Assembly: GCF_900103645.1 (NCBI RefSeq)
Contig: NZ_FNHP01000015.1
Span: forward strand, 1 to 49,711
Direction: 5' to 3'
DNA from: Oryzisolibacter propanilivorax
Lineage (GTDB): Bacteria > Pseudomonadota > Gammaproteobacteria > Burkholderiales > Burkholderiaceae_C
DNA: 49,711 nucleotides
Under the pieces are notes generated by a model. That model saw only the letters and a list, made by a program, of their open reading frames with translations. It was not told the DNA's origin and did no database searches. The translations under genes and the position numbers were made by a program. Numbering within the stretch: the stretch's first letter is position 1; every line of letters begins with the position of its first letter. Positions 19,206-28,700 of this stretch are shown here, piece by piece.

Positions 19206-20924
19206 ATGAGAATGCCAGCCAATCTAAAAACCCTCGCCCTGCCGCTGTTCGTCTGGCTGGCGTTCTTCGCGGTCGATGCCCACGCGGCCATCGACAACGC
19301 CGGCGTGTTCGATAGCGTGCTGGATCGCTACCAGGCCGCCGCGAGCGGCTGGGCCGGTGTCATCACCACGGCCGCAACCTGGCTCTTCTGGACGCTGGTT
19401 GTGATCTCGATGGTCTGGACGTTCGGCATGATGGCCTTGCGCAAGGCCGACATTGGCGAGTTCTTCGCGGAGTTCGTCCGCTTCACGATCTTTACCGGCT
19501 TCTTCTGGTGGGCGCTAACCAACGGCCCTAACTTCGCCTCGTCCATCTATGCGTCGTTGCGGCAGCTCGCCGGCAACGCGACGGGCCTGGGCAATGCTCT
19601 GTCGCCCTCGGGCATCGTGGACGTGGGCTTTGCGATCTTCGACAAGGTGATGGATCAGTCCTCGGTGTGGTCGCCGGTGGACAGCATGGCCGGCATCCTC
19701 ATGGCCGTGGCGATCCTGGTCATCCTGGCCCTGGTCGGTGTGAATATGCTTCTGCTGCTCGCGTCGGGCTGGGTGCTCGCCTACGGCGGCGTGTTCTTCC
19801 TCGGCTTCGGTGGTTCGCGCTGGACTTCCGACATGGCGATCAACTACTACAAGGTCGTCCTGGGCGTGGCCGCGCAGCTCTTCGCAATGGTGCTCCTGGT
19901 GGGCATCGGCAAGACCTTCCTCGATGACTACTACTCGCGCATGAGCGCCGGCATCAGCCTCAAGGAAATGGGCGTGATGCTGATCGTCGTCATCATCCTC
20001 TTGGCGTTGGTCAACAAGATTCCGCCGCTCATCGCCGGGATCATCACCGGCGCGAGCGTGGGCGGTGCCGGCATCGGCCAGTTCGGTGCAGGTGCTGCGT
20101 TGGGTGCCGCAGGCATGGCAGCAGCAGCGGCCGCGACCGGCGGCGCCGCTCTGGCCGCCGGCGCAGCCTCGGCCGCCGGTGGTGCCTCTGCCGTCATGGC
20201 CGCCTTCTCGAAGGCCAATGAGAACGTGTCGGCAGGCACGGACGTTATGTCGGCCTTCTCGGGCGGCGGCAGCTCGGGCGGCGGTGCGGGCGGCGGCGGC
20301 GACGCCGGCACCGGCAGCACGCCCTTCGCTCAGGCTGCGGGCTTTAGCGGCAGCTCCGGCGGTGGCTCTTCGTCGGGTGGCGGCAGCCCCTCGACCGGCA
20401 GCAGCTCGGGCAGCTCGAAGGGCGGCGATAAGGGCGGCGGCAAAGCCGACGCCGGCGGCCAGGGCAGCAGCTCGACGGCCAGCACCGGCAGCAGTGCCGA
20501 CAAGGCCGCCAAGAACGAACCCAAGCCCGCCGGCGGGGCAGGGCAAGGGCAGCAGGCCGCACCGGGCAGCACCGGCCCCGGCTTGCTCGCATCGGCCGCA
20601 TCGGCCCTCGGCACGGCCGGCCGCATCGCCGCCGACGCCGGCGCGAACTTGGCGAAGGGAACCGCCGATGTTGCCAAGGCCAAAGCCGCGAGCCTGCGCG
20701 AAGCCGCAGCCGAGCGGATCGCCGACACCACTGGCGGAAAGATCGCCGCCGCGATCAAGGCGCAAGGAAGCGGCACGGCCGAGAACATCGACGTGCCCGA
20801 CCAGCAGCCCGCGCCGAGCTTCGGCGACAACAGCCTGGCAGGCGGCCCTGCCGATGCCGATCCCGAGTCCGAAGTAGCTGCGTTCGCCAACCGCGAGCAA
20901 GGCCGCGACGGCACAACTGCGTAA
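19206..20924 (+). CDS. trbL: TrbL, VirB6-like polytopic membrane protein
   Basis: 572 residues from MRMPANLKTLAL (ATG 19206, after the trbK stop). A signal-like N-terminus and about six membrane spans occupy the first about 300 residues. The C-terminal about 250 residues are low-complexity Gly/Ser/Ala (for example around 355-450), typical of IncP TrbL. VirB6-type proteins line the inner-membrane DNA path. Confidence 0.94.
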   Translation: MRMPANLKTLALPLFVWLAFFAVDAHAAIDNAGVFDSVLDRYQAAASGWAGVITTAATWLFWTLVVISMVWTFGMMALRKADIGEFFAEFVRFTIFTGFFWWALTNGPNFASSIYASLRQLAGNATGLGNALSPSGIVDVGFAIFDKVMDQSSVWSPVDSMAGILMAVAILVILALVGVNMLLLLASGWVLAYGGVFFLGFGGSRWTSDMAINYYKVVLGVAAQLFAMVLLVGIGKTFLDDYYSRMSAGISLKEMGVMLIVVIILLALVNKIPPLIAGIITGASVGGAGIGQFGAGAALGAAGMAAAAAATGGAALAAGAASAAGGASAVMAAFSKANENVSAGTDVMSAFSGGGSSGGGAGGGGDAGTGSTPFAQAAGFSGSSGGGSSSGGGSPSTGSSSGSSKGGDKGGGKADAGGQGSSSTASTGSSADKAAKNEPKPAGGAGQGQQAAPGSTGPGLLASAASALGTAGRIAADAGANLAKGTADVAKAKAASLREAAAERIADTTGGKIAAAIKAQGSGTAENIDVPDQQPAPSFGDNSLAGGPADADPESEVAAFANREQGRDGTTA

Positions 20925-20941
20925 CCAAGGAGAGTCCAACC

Positions 20942-21529
20942 ATGAAGAAGAAACTGTTTGCCCTGGCCGCCCTCGTGGCAGCCCTCGGATCGACCGCCGG
21001 CACGGCCAGCGCGCAAGACGTGCTGACCGGCGACACGCGCCTGGCCTGCGAGGCGATCCTGTGCCTGTCGTCGGGCACGCGCCCGAGCGAATGCACGCCG
21101 TCGCTGTCGCGGTACTTCAACATCACGAAGCGCAAGCTGTCGGACACGATCCGCGCCCGCCTGAACTTCCTCCAGCTTTGCCCGGTGGCGAGCCAGACGC
21201 CGGAAATGCAGTCGCTCGTGTCGGCGATCTCGCGCGGCGCTGGCCGGTGCGACGCGCAGTCGCTGAACTCGACGTTGGTGATGTGGACGGGCGGCTACGA
21301 CGATGGGCGCACGTACATCAGCAACCAGTTGCCTGACTACTGCGGGGCCTACACCGGCCACGCCTACACCGACTTCGCCAGCAGCGGCACGCTGCCGCGC
21401 TATGTCGGGACGCCAGAGCGGGGCGGGTATTGGGTCGAAGCGCGCGACTATGACCGCGCCTTGGCCGAGTACAACGAACGCATCCGGCGCGAGGACGAAG
21501 AGCGCCGCCGTCAGTCCTGGCTGAACTGA
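20942..21529 (+). CDS. trbM: TrbM, mating-pair-formation accessory protein
   Basis: 195 residues with a signal peptide (MKKKLFALAALVAALGSTAG ... ASA). The mature part has several cysteines (ACEAILCLSSG, LQLCPV, YCGAY) suggesting periplasmic disulfides. The family is known only from conjugation operons and its precise role is not established. Confidence 0.9.
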   Translation: MKKKLFALAALVAALGSTAGTASAQDVLTGDTRLACEAILCLSSGTRPSECTPSLSRYFNITKRKLSDTIRARLNFLQLCPVASQTPEMQSLVSAISRGAGRCDAQSLNSTLVMWTGGYDDGRTYISNQLPDYCGAYTGHAYTDFASSGTLPRYVGTPERGGYWVEARDYDRALAEYNERIRREDEERRRQSWLN

Positions 21530-21542
21530 GGGAGGGGAGGGC

Positions 21543-22178
21543 ATGCCGTTCTTCGCCGATCTGCCGCCGCAGCTCCAGGAGCGCGTCGTCTGCTCGATCT
21601 CGGCCGCCGTCAAGTACGAGGTGCCGGTCAACATCGTGTTGGCCGTCGCCGAGAAAGAGGGCGGCAAGCCGGGCCAGTGGGTGCGCAACTCGAATGGCAC
21701 GCATGACGTTGGCCCGATGCAGTTCAACACCGCGTACCTGGGCGACCTGGCCCGATACGGCATCACGGCGAACGATGTGGCGGCTGCCGGCTGCTACTCG
21801 TTCGACCTGGCCGCCTGGCGGCTGCGGATGCACATCCGCAACGACAAGGGCGACCTCTGGACGAAGGCGGCGAACTACCACTCGCGCACGCCGCAGTACA
21901 ACGCGGTGTACCGGGCCGACTTGATGCGCAAGGCGTCGAAGTGGGCCGATTGGCTCGAAGCTCGGTTCGTCACGCTTGACGTGACGAAGGCCGGGGCCAC
22001 GCCCTCGACGCCCAGCCAGCCCGCGACGGTGGCCCAGCGGGCGACGCCGGCGGCCAGGCCGGCACCAGCACCCCAGCAGGCCGCCCCAGCGGCCGCAGCA
22101 GCTCGCAGCGTGTCGGTGGCCGGCTACGTGCCCCGCACGGTGTCTTTCAACACTTCACGCGAGGGGTCGGCCGAGTAG
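21543..22178 (+). CDS. trbN: TrbN, lytic transglycosylase
   Basis: 211 residues. The lysozyme-like domain covers about 1-140. AVAEKEGGKPGQ holds the likely catalytic glutamate, and NGTHDVGPMQFNTAYL is the transglycosylase motif. It opens peptidoglycan for the Trb channel (VirB1 role). The last about 65 residues are a Pro/Ala-rich tail. No clear signal peptide is visible. Confidence 0.93.
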   Translation: MPFFADLPPQLQERVVCSISAAVKYEVPVNIVLAVAEKEGGKPGQWVRNSNGTHDVGPMQFNTAYLGDLARYGITANDVAAAGCYSFDLAAWRLRMHIRNDKGDLWTKAANYHSRTPQYNAVYRADLMRKASKWADWLEARFVTLDVTKAGATPSTPSQPATVAQRATPAARPAPAPQQAAPAAAAARSVSVAGYVPRTVSFNTSREGSAE

Positions 22179-22192
22179 GCCGGCTCTTCCGA

Positions 22193-22205
22193 TTTAGCGG
22201 CTAAA
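22193..22205. promoter_or_regulatory. KorB operator between trbN and trbO
   Basis: TTTAGCGGCTAAA, perfect, ending one base before the trbO ATG and thus covering its ribosome-binding area. Confidence 0.9.
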
Positions 22206-22206
22206 C

Positions 22207-22473
22207 ATGGACAAATTCCACGCCTTCATGATGCGGTACACGCTGGGCGTCGGCCGGTTGCTTCAAGCCTATTGCAAGTGGGCGGAAGGGCAGGCCAAGA
22301 ACCAGCTCGATTTGCTTCTGCTGGGCCTCGGCCCGATCTTCGCCTTGGGCCTTCTGCTGTGGGCGCTGCCGGCGTGGATCGGCAAGCCCATCGCCTTCGT
22401 GCTCTCACTGCCAGCGCTCTACATCATCTTCCTGGTGCTGCGCGCCTACGCGATTCGCGGGGGCCGGCGCTGA
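22207..22473 (+). CDS. trbO: TrbO, small membrane protein
   Basis: 88 residues with a hydrophobic pair (DLLLLGLGPIFALGLLLWAL, IAFVLSLPALYIIFLVL). It lies in the IncP position of trbO and shares one base with the trbP start (TGATG). Function unknown, and dispensable for transfer in RK2 as far as I recall. Confidence 0.85.
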   Translation: MDKFHAFMMRYTLGVGRLLQAYCKWAEGQAKNQLDLLLLGLGPIFALGLLLWALPAWIGKPIAFVLSLPALYIIFLVLRAYAIRGGRR

Positions 22474-23171
22474 TGAAGGCCCTGCGGATTCCTGATGGAA
22501 CCGTCGAAGCGTTGAAGTGGCTCGCACTGGTTCTCATGACCGGCGATCACGTCAACAAGTACCTGTTCAACGCGACGCTGCCGGTGCTGTTCGAGGCCGG
22601 CCGCGTGGCGCTCCCCCTTTTCGTGTTCGTCCTGGCCTACAACCTGGCCCGGCCGGGCACGCTCGAACGCGGCGTGTACGGCCGCACCATGTCGCGCCTG
22701 GCGATGTTCGGCGCGCTGGCCTCCGTGCCCTTCGTGGCCCTCGGCGGCCTGTACGCCGGTTGGTGGCCGCTCAACGTGATGTTCACGCTGCTGGTCGTCA
22801 CGGCCACGGCTTACCTGGTCGAACGTGGCGGCAAGCTGCACCTGGCGGCCGCCGGCGTGGTGTTCCTGGTCGGCGGCAGCTCGGTCGAATATTGGTGGCC
22901 GGCCGTGGCTTTCGGCCTGGCGGTGTGGTCGTACACGCGCCGGCCGAGCTGGGCCGCCGCGGCGGTCGCGGTGCTGGCCTGCGCGGCCCTGTGGTTCGTC
23001 AATCGCAACCTGTGGGCCTTGGCAGCCCTGCCGGTGCTCTTCCTGGCCTCGCGGGTGGATGTGCGCGTGCCGCGCCTGCGCTGGGCCTTCTACGCCTATT
23101 ACCCGCTGCACCTGGCCTCGCTCTGGTTGATCCGCATCCCCATGAGCAAGGCCGGCTACCTGTTCTTCTGA
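22473..23171 (+). CDS. trbP: TrbP, TraX-family pilin-modification protein
   Basis: 232 residues from MKALRIPDGTVEAL (ATG overlaps the trbO stop). The start LKWLALVLMTGDHVNKYLFN and about eight membrane spans are typical of TraX proteins, which N-acetylate F pilin. A role in pilin maturation is inferred by family, but it is not essential in RK2 transfer. Last gene of the trb operon proper. Confidence 0.9.
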   Translation: MKALRIPDGTVEALKWLALVLMTGDHVNKYLFNATLPVLFEAGRVALPLFVFVLAYNLARPGTLERGVYGRTMSRLAMFGALASVPFVALGGLYAGWWPLNVMFTLLVVTATAYLVERGGKLHLAAAGVVFLVGGSSVEYWWPAVAFGLAVWSYTRRPSWAAAAVAVLACAALWFVNRNLWALAALPVLFLASRVDVRVPRLRWAFYAYYPLHLASLWLIRIPMSKAGYLFF

Positions 23172-23186
23172 TTGGAGTCCTGCCCC

Positions 23187-23618
23187 ATGCGAAAACCCGT
23201 TCTTCTGGCCCTCTCTCTGGCGTTCCTGGTCAGCGCGCAAAGCGCACTGGCCGCCGGCGACGCCGGCAACTTCGGCACGCCGATCAAGTCCGGCGTATCG
23301 GTGTCCTTCCCCGACAGCAGCGCGACATTCCAGCCGACGCCAGAGGCCCTGGAGCTGCTGGCCGACGCTAGGAATGCGGCGATCATCTACATCAGCGGGC
23401 GCACCAGCACACTACGGCCCAGCGCGGCCGATGAGGCCCTTGCACTACGCCGTGCGCTCTCGGCCAGGTCGTACTTGGTGGCGCGCGGCGTCTCGCCGCT
23501 CAAGATCATGGTGAACTTCGCATCGGCCGCCGATTTCGTGGCAGACAACTCGACGGCCGAGGGCCGGCGCGAGAACCAGCGCGTGGACATTGAGGTGGTC
23601 TACATCCCCACCTACTGA
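23187..23618 (+). CDS. upf30.5: OmpA-like outer-membrane protein (upf30.5)
   Basis: 143 residues from MRKPVLLALSLAF, with a signal peptide ending ALAA. The rest is a compact OmpA-C-like domain (VSVSFPDSSATFQPTPEALE ... AEGRRENQRVDIEVVYI) that should bind peptidoglycan. It is 15 bases after trbP and probably the last co-transcribed gene. Function in conjugation is unproven. Confidence 0.87.
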   Translation: MRKPVLLALSLAFLVSAQSALAAGDAGNFGTPIKSGVSVSFPDSSATFQPTPEALELLADARNAAIIYISGRTSTLRPSAADEALALRRALSARSYLVARGVSPLKIMVNFASAADFVADNSTAEGRRENQRVDIEVVYIPTY

Positions 23619-23627
23619 GCGATCCGG

Positions 23628-23737
23628 CATCGCCATTCCTGGCGGTGCTGCAGGTCGCTCCAGCAGCTTCGCATCGTCGGCTCTGACGATGCAGGCCCGG
23701 CCGGCTTCCCTTGACAGCATCGCCATTTCTGACGATG
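23628..23737. repeat. Dyad repeats B1-B3
   Basis: Three 20-bp units at 23628-23647, 23672-23691 and 23718-23737, start-to-start spacing 44 and 46. Each reads CATCG(C/T)C, six variable bases, then G(A/G)CG(A/G)TG. They fill the 154-base gap between upf30.5 and the methyltransferase gene. Confidence 0.85.
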
Positions 23738-23772
23738 CTGGCCAAGTCCCGATTTACTCCAGGAAGAAGGCC

Positions 23773-24447
23773 ATGAGATACCCCGGCGGCAAGGGCGGTG
23801 CCGGCGTCTACCAGACGATCATCAACAACATCCCGCCTCACGACACGTACATCGAAACGCACCTGGGCGGCGGCAACATCCTGGAGCGCAAGCGGCCCGC
23901 TGCCCGCAGCGTCGGCATCGACGTTGATCCCGAGGTGATCGAGGTCTGGCAGCAGCTCGACGTGCCCGGCCTGGAGCTGCACCACGGCGACGCCGTGGCC
24001 TGGCTGGAGTCCCACCAGTTCACCGGCTCCGAGTTCGTCTACGCCGATCCGCCCTACGTGATGGACAGCCGGCGCGGCGGCAAGCTATACCGCCACGAAT
24101 ACGACGACGCCGACCACGTGCGGCTGCTCGACGTGCTGGCCGGCTTGCCGTGCGCGGTGATGGTGTCGGGCTACAGCTCAACGATCTATGACAGCTCTCC
24201 CTTGGCGTCATGGAGAACCATCGACTTCAACGCGATGACGCGCGGCGGCATCGCTATCGAACGGCTGTGGATGAACTACCCCGAGCCGGCCGAGCTGCAC
24301 GATCTGCGCTACCTCGGCAGCAACTTCCGCGAGCGCGAGCGCATCAAGCGGAAGAAAGCCCGCTGGCAAGCGAAGCTCGCCAAGCTCGATCCGCTGGAGC
24401 GGGCGGCGATCATGGAATGCCTGCGCGAGCTGGAGGCGGCCGAGTAG
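23773..24447 (+). CDS. upf31.0: Solitary D12-class DNA adenine methyltransferase (upf31.0)
   Basis: 224 residues from MRYPGGKGGAGVYQT. The SAM-binding motif is around ETHLGGGNILERKRP near 28-42, and the catalytic DPPY motif (YADPPYVMDS) is near 92-101. This is an N6-adenine methylase of the Dam/D12 type. No restriction endonuclease is nearby, so it is probably a protective or regulatory orphan methylase. It ends one base before the convergent resolvase gene. The 5' leader contains dyad repeats B1-B3. Confidence 0.88.
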   Translation: MRYPGGKGGAGVYQTIINNIPPHDTYIETHLGGGNILERKRPAARSVGIDVDPEVIEVWQQLDVPGLELHHGDAVAWLESHQFTGSEFVYADPPYVMDSRRGGKLYRHEYDDADHVRLLDVLAGLPCAVMVSGYSSTIYDSSPLASWRTIDFNAMTRGGIAIERLWMNYPEPAELHDLRYLGSNFRERERIKRKKARWQAKLAKLDPLERAAIMECLRELEAAE

Positions 24448-24448
24448 G

Positions 24449-25300
24449 TCACGCCTGCGCCTGGTTGTGCAGCGCCCATACGCGCTTGACCTGGCTTTCA
24501 CTGCACCCGGCCAGCCTGGCCGTCTCTGGAATGCTGTGGCCTGCGCTGCGCAGCGCCACGATGCGTTCATGCACCTTTGTGTTGGCCTTGCGGCCGGTGT
24601 AGCGGCCGGCGTCCTTCGCCAGCTCGACGCCCTGCCGCTGCCGCTCGCGGCGATCCTCGTAGTCGTCGCGGGCCATCTGCAACGCCAGCTTCAAAAGCAT
24701 GTCCTGGATCGACTCCAGCACCACCTTTGCCACGCCCTTCGCCTCGGCGGCCAGGTCGGATAGATCGACCACGCCAGGGACAGCCAGGCGCGCGCCCTGG
24801 GCGCGGATCGAGGCCACGAGGCGTTCGGCCTCGGGCAGCGGCAGGCGGCTGATGCGGTCGATCTTCTCCGCAACGACGACTTCACCGGGTTGCAGGTCGC
24901 CGATCATGCGCAGCAGCTCGGCGCGATCGGCGCGAGCGCCCGAAGCCTTCTCGCGGTAGATGCCGGCGACGTAGAAGCCGGCGGCCCTGGTGCTCTCCAC
25001 GATGGCGGCCTGCCTGGTCAAGTCCTGCTCGTCGGTGCTGACGCGCAAGTAGATGCGCGCGACCTTGAAAGCGACGCCGGCGGCCTGGTGCTCGGTCGGC
25101 GTCCGCATGATGCGGTCGGCACCTTCGACCAGGCCATCGCCGCCGACGCGCAGCGGTGGCGTCTTGGCGAGCGCCTGGCGCGCTGCGCGTGACTGGCGCG
25201 GCATGGCCGCAATCTGTGTTTCCTGGGCGGTGCGCGGCGTGATGATCGCGCTGCGCTTCGCCTTGGTCTTGCCTGGGAAGTAGCCGTTGCGGCTGGTCAT
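24449..25300 (-). CDS. parA: ParA-type serine resolvase
   Basis: 283 residues from the ATG at 25300, which has GGAGG six bases upstream. The recombinase domain begins near residue 79 (ARIYLRVSTDEQDLTRQ, catalytic Ser in RVS), followed by EKIDRISRLPL and a C-terminal helix-turn-helix (HSIPETARLAGCSESQVKRV). The first about 70 residues are a basic, low-complexity extension. A start at Met65 (25108), preceded by AAGGTG, would give a normal 219-residue resolvase. Role: resolving plasmid multimers at a nearby site. Despite the name it is not the partition ATPase. Confidence 0.88.
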   Translation of the reverse strand: MTSRNGYFPGKTKAKRSAIITPRTAQETQIAAMPRQSRAARQALAKTPPLRVGGDGLVEGADRIMRTPTEHQAAGVAFKVARIYLRVSTDEQDLTRQAAIVESTRAAGFYVAGIYREKASGARADRAELLRMIGDLQPGEVVVAEKIDRISRLPLPEAERLVASIRAQGARLAVPGVVDLSDLAAEAKGVAKVVLESIQDMLLKLALQMARDDYEDRRERQRQGVELAKDAGRYTGRKANTKVHERIVALRSAGHSIPETARLAGCSESQVKRVWALHNQAQA

Positions 25301-25420
25301 GGGTTCCTCCGGTCATTTTGGGTATACGCAAAGTGTCCGGTCATGCTACCCCCGGCCAAAAAGGCCGTCATGCGATTTATCTTGGCCGGGTCGTTATTGG
25401 CGGGTCTAAATGGCCGCTCC
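25301..25420. other. Possible resolution site and promoter of parA
   Basis: 120 bases upstream of parA hold the recurring words GGTCAT (25312-25317 and 25338-25343) and a GGTATACGCAAAG element (25320-25332), consistent with a resolvase-binding region. Subsites are not clear by eye. Confidence 0.35.
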
Positions 25421-25428
25421 GTGGATCT

Positions 25429-25640
25429 CATCGCCAGAAATGGCGATGCGAGATCCAGGGCAGGGCGGCCGCCATCGTCAGACCTGGCGATGGTCGACGC
25501 CGGCGCGCATCGTCGGATGTGGCGATGCGAGCTCGAGGTCGGTGGCCACCGCCGGCGACCTGGTGCCATCGTCGGCAATGGCGATGCTGCAGCTCGACGT
25601 GCGCGGCCTGGTCGTCTCGGCATCGTCGGATGCGGCGATG
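25429..25640. repeat. Dyad repeats C1-C5
   Basis: Five 20-bp units at 25429-25448, 25473-25492, 25508-25527, 25567-25586 and 25621-25640. C1, CATCGCCAGAAATGGCGATG, is a near-perfect 8-bp hairpin. Others have T for C on one arm, giving G-U pairs if transcribed. Units are often followed by CTCGAG, CTGCAG, GTCGAC or GAGATC. This is the tra/trb junction, a known insertion region of IncP-1beta plasmids, here without insert. Confidence 0.88.
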
Positions 25641-25653
25641 CTCGAGCGAGGCG

Positions 25654-25684
25654 AAAAAAAACCGCCTCGGGGTGTCCGAGGCGG
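25654..25684 (-). terminator. Rho-independent terminator of the traC operon
   Basis: Minus strand: perfect 9-bp stem (25676-25684 with 25662-25670), 5-base loop, then eight T (25654-25661). About 105 bases beyond the traC stop. Confidence 0.88.
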
Positions 25685-25788
25685 CAAGTCTGCATGCGGT
25701 TCAGGGAGGAAGAAACCGCGCCGGCGATCAGGGAGGAAAACCGCGCGGCCTGATGTGCAGCTCGGCCACTTTAGCCGGATTTTTCGAC

Positions 25789-28700
25789 TTATCCGATGCG
25801 AGCGGCCCGCCGTGGGCGCTGCTCGATCTGCTGTTGCTTTTTCTCGACGTGCTTCTGCTCCTGGTGCTGCTGCTCGTCGCGCTGCACCTGGCTGATGGCC
25901 GCGCCGATCTGCCGCTTCACGCCCTCGATGCCCAGCTCGCTCTTGTGCGCCAAGTCGTTGAAGTCGGTGTGCTGCTTCATCGTGGACAGCGCCGCGATCT
26001 GCGCGCCGCTCAACATCGACGCCTTGAGCTTGGCCGCCTCGTCGCCGGCCAGCTCGACCTTGCCGGCGGCGGCGTCGGCAAGGCGCTGCTCGGCGCGCAG
26101 GTGGGTCTTGAAGCTGTCGGGCGTGATGGCGGGCAAGTCGCGCGGGTAGGTGTTCTCGGCCGGCGCGAAGATCGGGAAGATCGCCTTGCCGCCCACGGCC
26201 TGGGCGGCCGCCTCGGCCTTCTCCCGGCCGGGGTTGTTGCCGTGGGTCATGACCAGGTGCCGGTCGTCGTCGCCGGCGATGATGATCGGCTTGTCCGGGA
26301 ACTTGGCGTGCAGCGCCTTCGCCACGGCCTCAAGGTTGCCGCTGTCGAAGGCGGCGACCGTGGCGTGGCCCACGGCCTCGGCCACCTGGGCCGCCGTGGC
26401 GTAGCCCTCCGAGATCACCAGCGCCGGCGCGGCCGCCAGGGCGTCCATGCCGCCGACCGGGTGGAAGCATCCTTCCTTCTTCGAGTCCTTGGCGAACCGC
26501 TTAGTGCCGTCCTCCTGGATGTATTGCATCGTCCATTGCTTGCCCTCTGCGTCGAAGGCCGGGATGTAGGTCTTCTGGCCTTCGCGGTCGGTCATCACGC
26601 CGGCCTGCGCCTGGATGCCTTTGGCTTGCAGGTAGGGCGTCGGCTGCTCGATGGGCACGAGGTCGGCCATCTGCCGACCGACGCGCTGCGCGGTGGCCTC
26701 CTGGGCCTTGTCCTGCTCGACGGCTCGCTGTGCCAGCTTCTCGGCCGCCTCGGCCTGGAGCTTGGCCTTCTCCTGGTCGCTCAAGGCGTAGCCCTTGCTC
26801 TTCCAGGTAATGTCCGTGCCGGTCTTGTTGTTGATGATCCGCCCGGCCGGGTGCCCGTCCAGGTGGCCCACGTAGAAGCCATCGAGCGCGCCCTTCTTGC
26901 CGCCCTCGACCGGCACGCGGTGCCGCTTGCCATCCATGATCGGGTGATCGCCCTGGGCGTTGCTGCCGGTGAACAGGCCGGCGCTGCGCATGGCCTCGGC
27001 GAACTCTTCCCTTGGCGTCATCGCTGGCCCTTGCTGGGCCTGCACGTTCTCGGGCTTCCAGCGTTCGAGCTTCGCCGCGTCGGCGCGCGGGCCGACATAC
27101 CAGGACTTCGCGGCCTTGTCCCAAAGCGCGCCGGCGGCCTTGGCCGCGTTGCGCTGCTCGTAGGGCACGGCCAGGTACTGGCGGGCCTGCTGGGCCTGCT
27201 GCGCGGGCTTCTGCGCCTCGCCCTGGGCTTCGGGTGCCGGCTGGGCCGAACGCGGCTCTACGGCCGCTGTAGCGGCTCCCTGCGCCCATTTGGCGAAGGG
27301 AGCGGCATCGGTGCCCGGCGGCACGTACCAGGACTGTTGCTGCCGATCCCAACGCGCCCCGAGGCTCTTGGCCTCGTCCTTCTCCTTGTACGGCACGTTG
27401 ATGTACTGCCGTTCGGGCTTCTCGGCCTGCGGCTGCGCCTGCTGCCGCTCGCGTTCCTGGCGCTCCAGCTCGGCCGCGCGGCGCTGCGCGTCGCTGTCGT
27501 TGAGCATGGCCGACGCCTCGGCGGTCTTGCGTGCCTCTTTAGCGGCTGAAATGTCCTCTTCGGTCGCGTTGGGGTCGCGCCGTACACGCTCTTCCTGCAC
27601 GCGGGCCAGCTTGGCGGCGCGCTCGTGCTGGTTGTCGGTGCCCAGCGCATCGACCAGGTGCAGGCGCTCGGTCAGAGCCTCGGCCTGGCCCTCGGTGCGG
27701 GTGCCGGCGACGAAGGCAAAGGCGTCCTCGCCGAACTGCGCATCGGCCTTGCGCGCGTAGACCTGGAACGCCTGCGGCTCGATGCCGGCCTGGGCGGCAT
27801 CGACGGTCTGGCCGTCCTGCTCGGCCACGCCGACGATGCGCAGCTCTCCGCTCCAGTCGGGCGGCAGCTCAACGCCAAGGTGTTGACGGGTCGCGTCGGC
27901 GAACGCCTGGCCGTCGATCTCGCCGGCGGCGAGCTGCCGGCGCGCGGCGGCGGCCTGCTCGATGCCCTGCACCGCGTCGGCAGGATGGGCGGCCAGCAGG
28001 GCGGCCGCCTGGTCGTTGGTCGGTGGGGTCATGTTCGCCTCCTGGTCTGCGACGGCCGCTTGCTGCTGGGTCAGCGCCGGCAGGGCCATCAACTGGTCGG
28101 GCGCGTAGTTGTTCAGCTCGTCCAGGCTGCGAACCTGGTGGGGTTCACCGTCCTGGTCGTGGAACGCAAAGATGCGCTGGCCGTCGCTCCACCTGGCTTC
28201 GGCGTCGATGCTCGACACGATCTGTTCGCCGTGCTGCTGGAGCTGCTGCGCGAGGTGGAGCTGTTCGGCCATGTTGGCGAACTCTTGCGCCAAGCCCTTG
28301 CGCTCCAGGTAGGCGTTGTCGGTGTCGGTGTGGCTCGGGTCGATGCCGAACACCGGCGACAGCCGGTCATGCGCGACCGCGTAGAACTGCTCGGGATCGG
28401 TGCCGGTGATGCTGCCCACGGTTTCGAGGCCACGGCTGCGCAAGGCGTCTTCCAGGGTGTCGCCCTGGAATGCCTGGTAGTGGCTGAAAGACACGTCCGG
28501 GTTGTCCAGGACTTCGGCAATGTCCACGGCCAGGGCCTGGGCCACGGCTTCGTCCTGGGCCTGGCTCTGCTGCTGGTCTTGCTCCTGAACCTGCTTCTGC
28601 TCGAAGGCCAGCACGTAGTCGTGAATCTTCTCGGCATCGGCGGCCGCGCGGAACACCTCCAGCGGCTCGTCTTGCAGCGCCTTGATCCACGAACCCACAT

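Noticed and set aside
24449..25300. ParA as partition ATPase
   Set aside because: The sequence is a serine resolvase (RVSTDEQ); partition is carried by IncC and KorB.
25429..25640. Possible CRISPR array
   Set aside because: Units are 20-bp dyads with unequal 35-59 base spacing and variable sequence, without cas genes or unique uniform spacers.
25318..27549. 743-codon open frame on the plus strand
   Set aside because: It lies antisense to traC, whose toprim and DUF5710 motifs are clear. Long mirror frames are common at this GC content, and this one has no recognisable domain.
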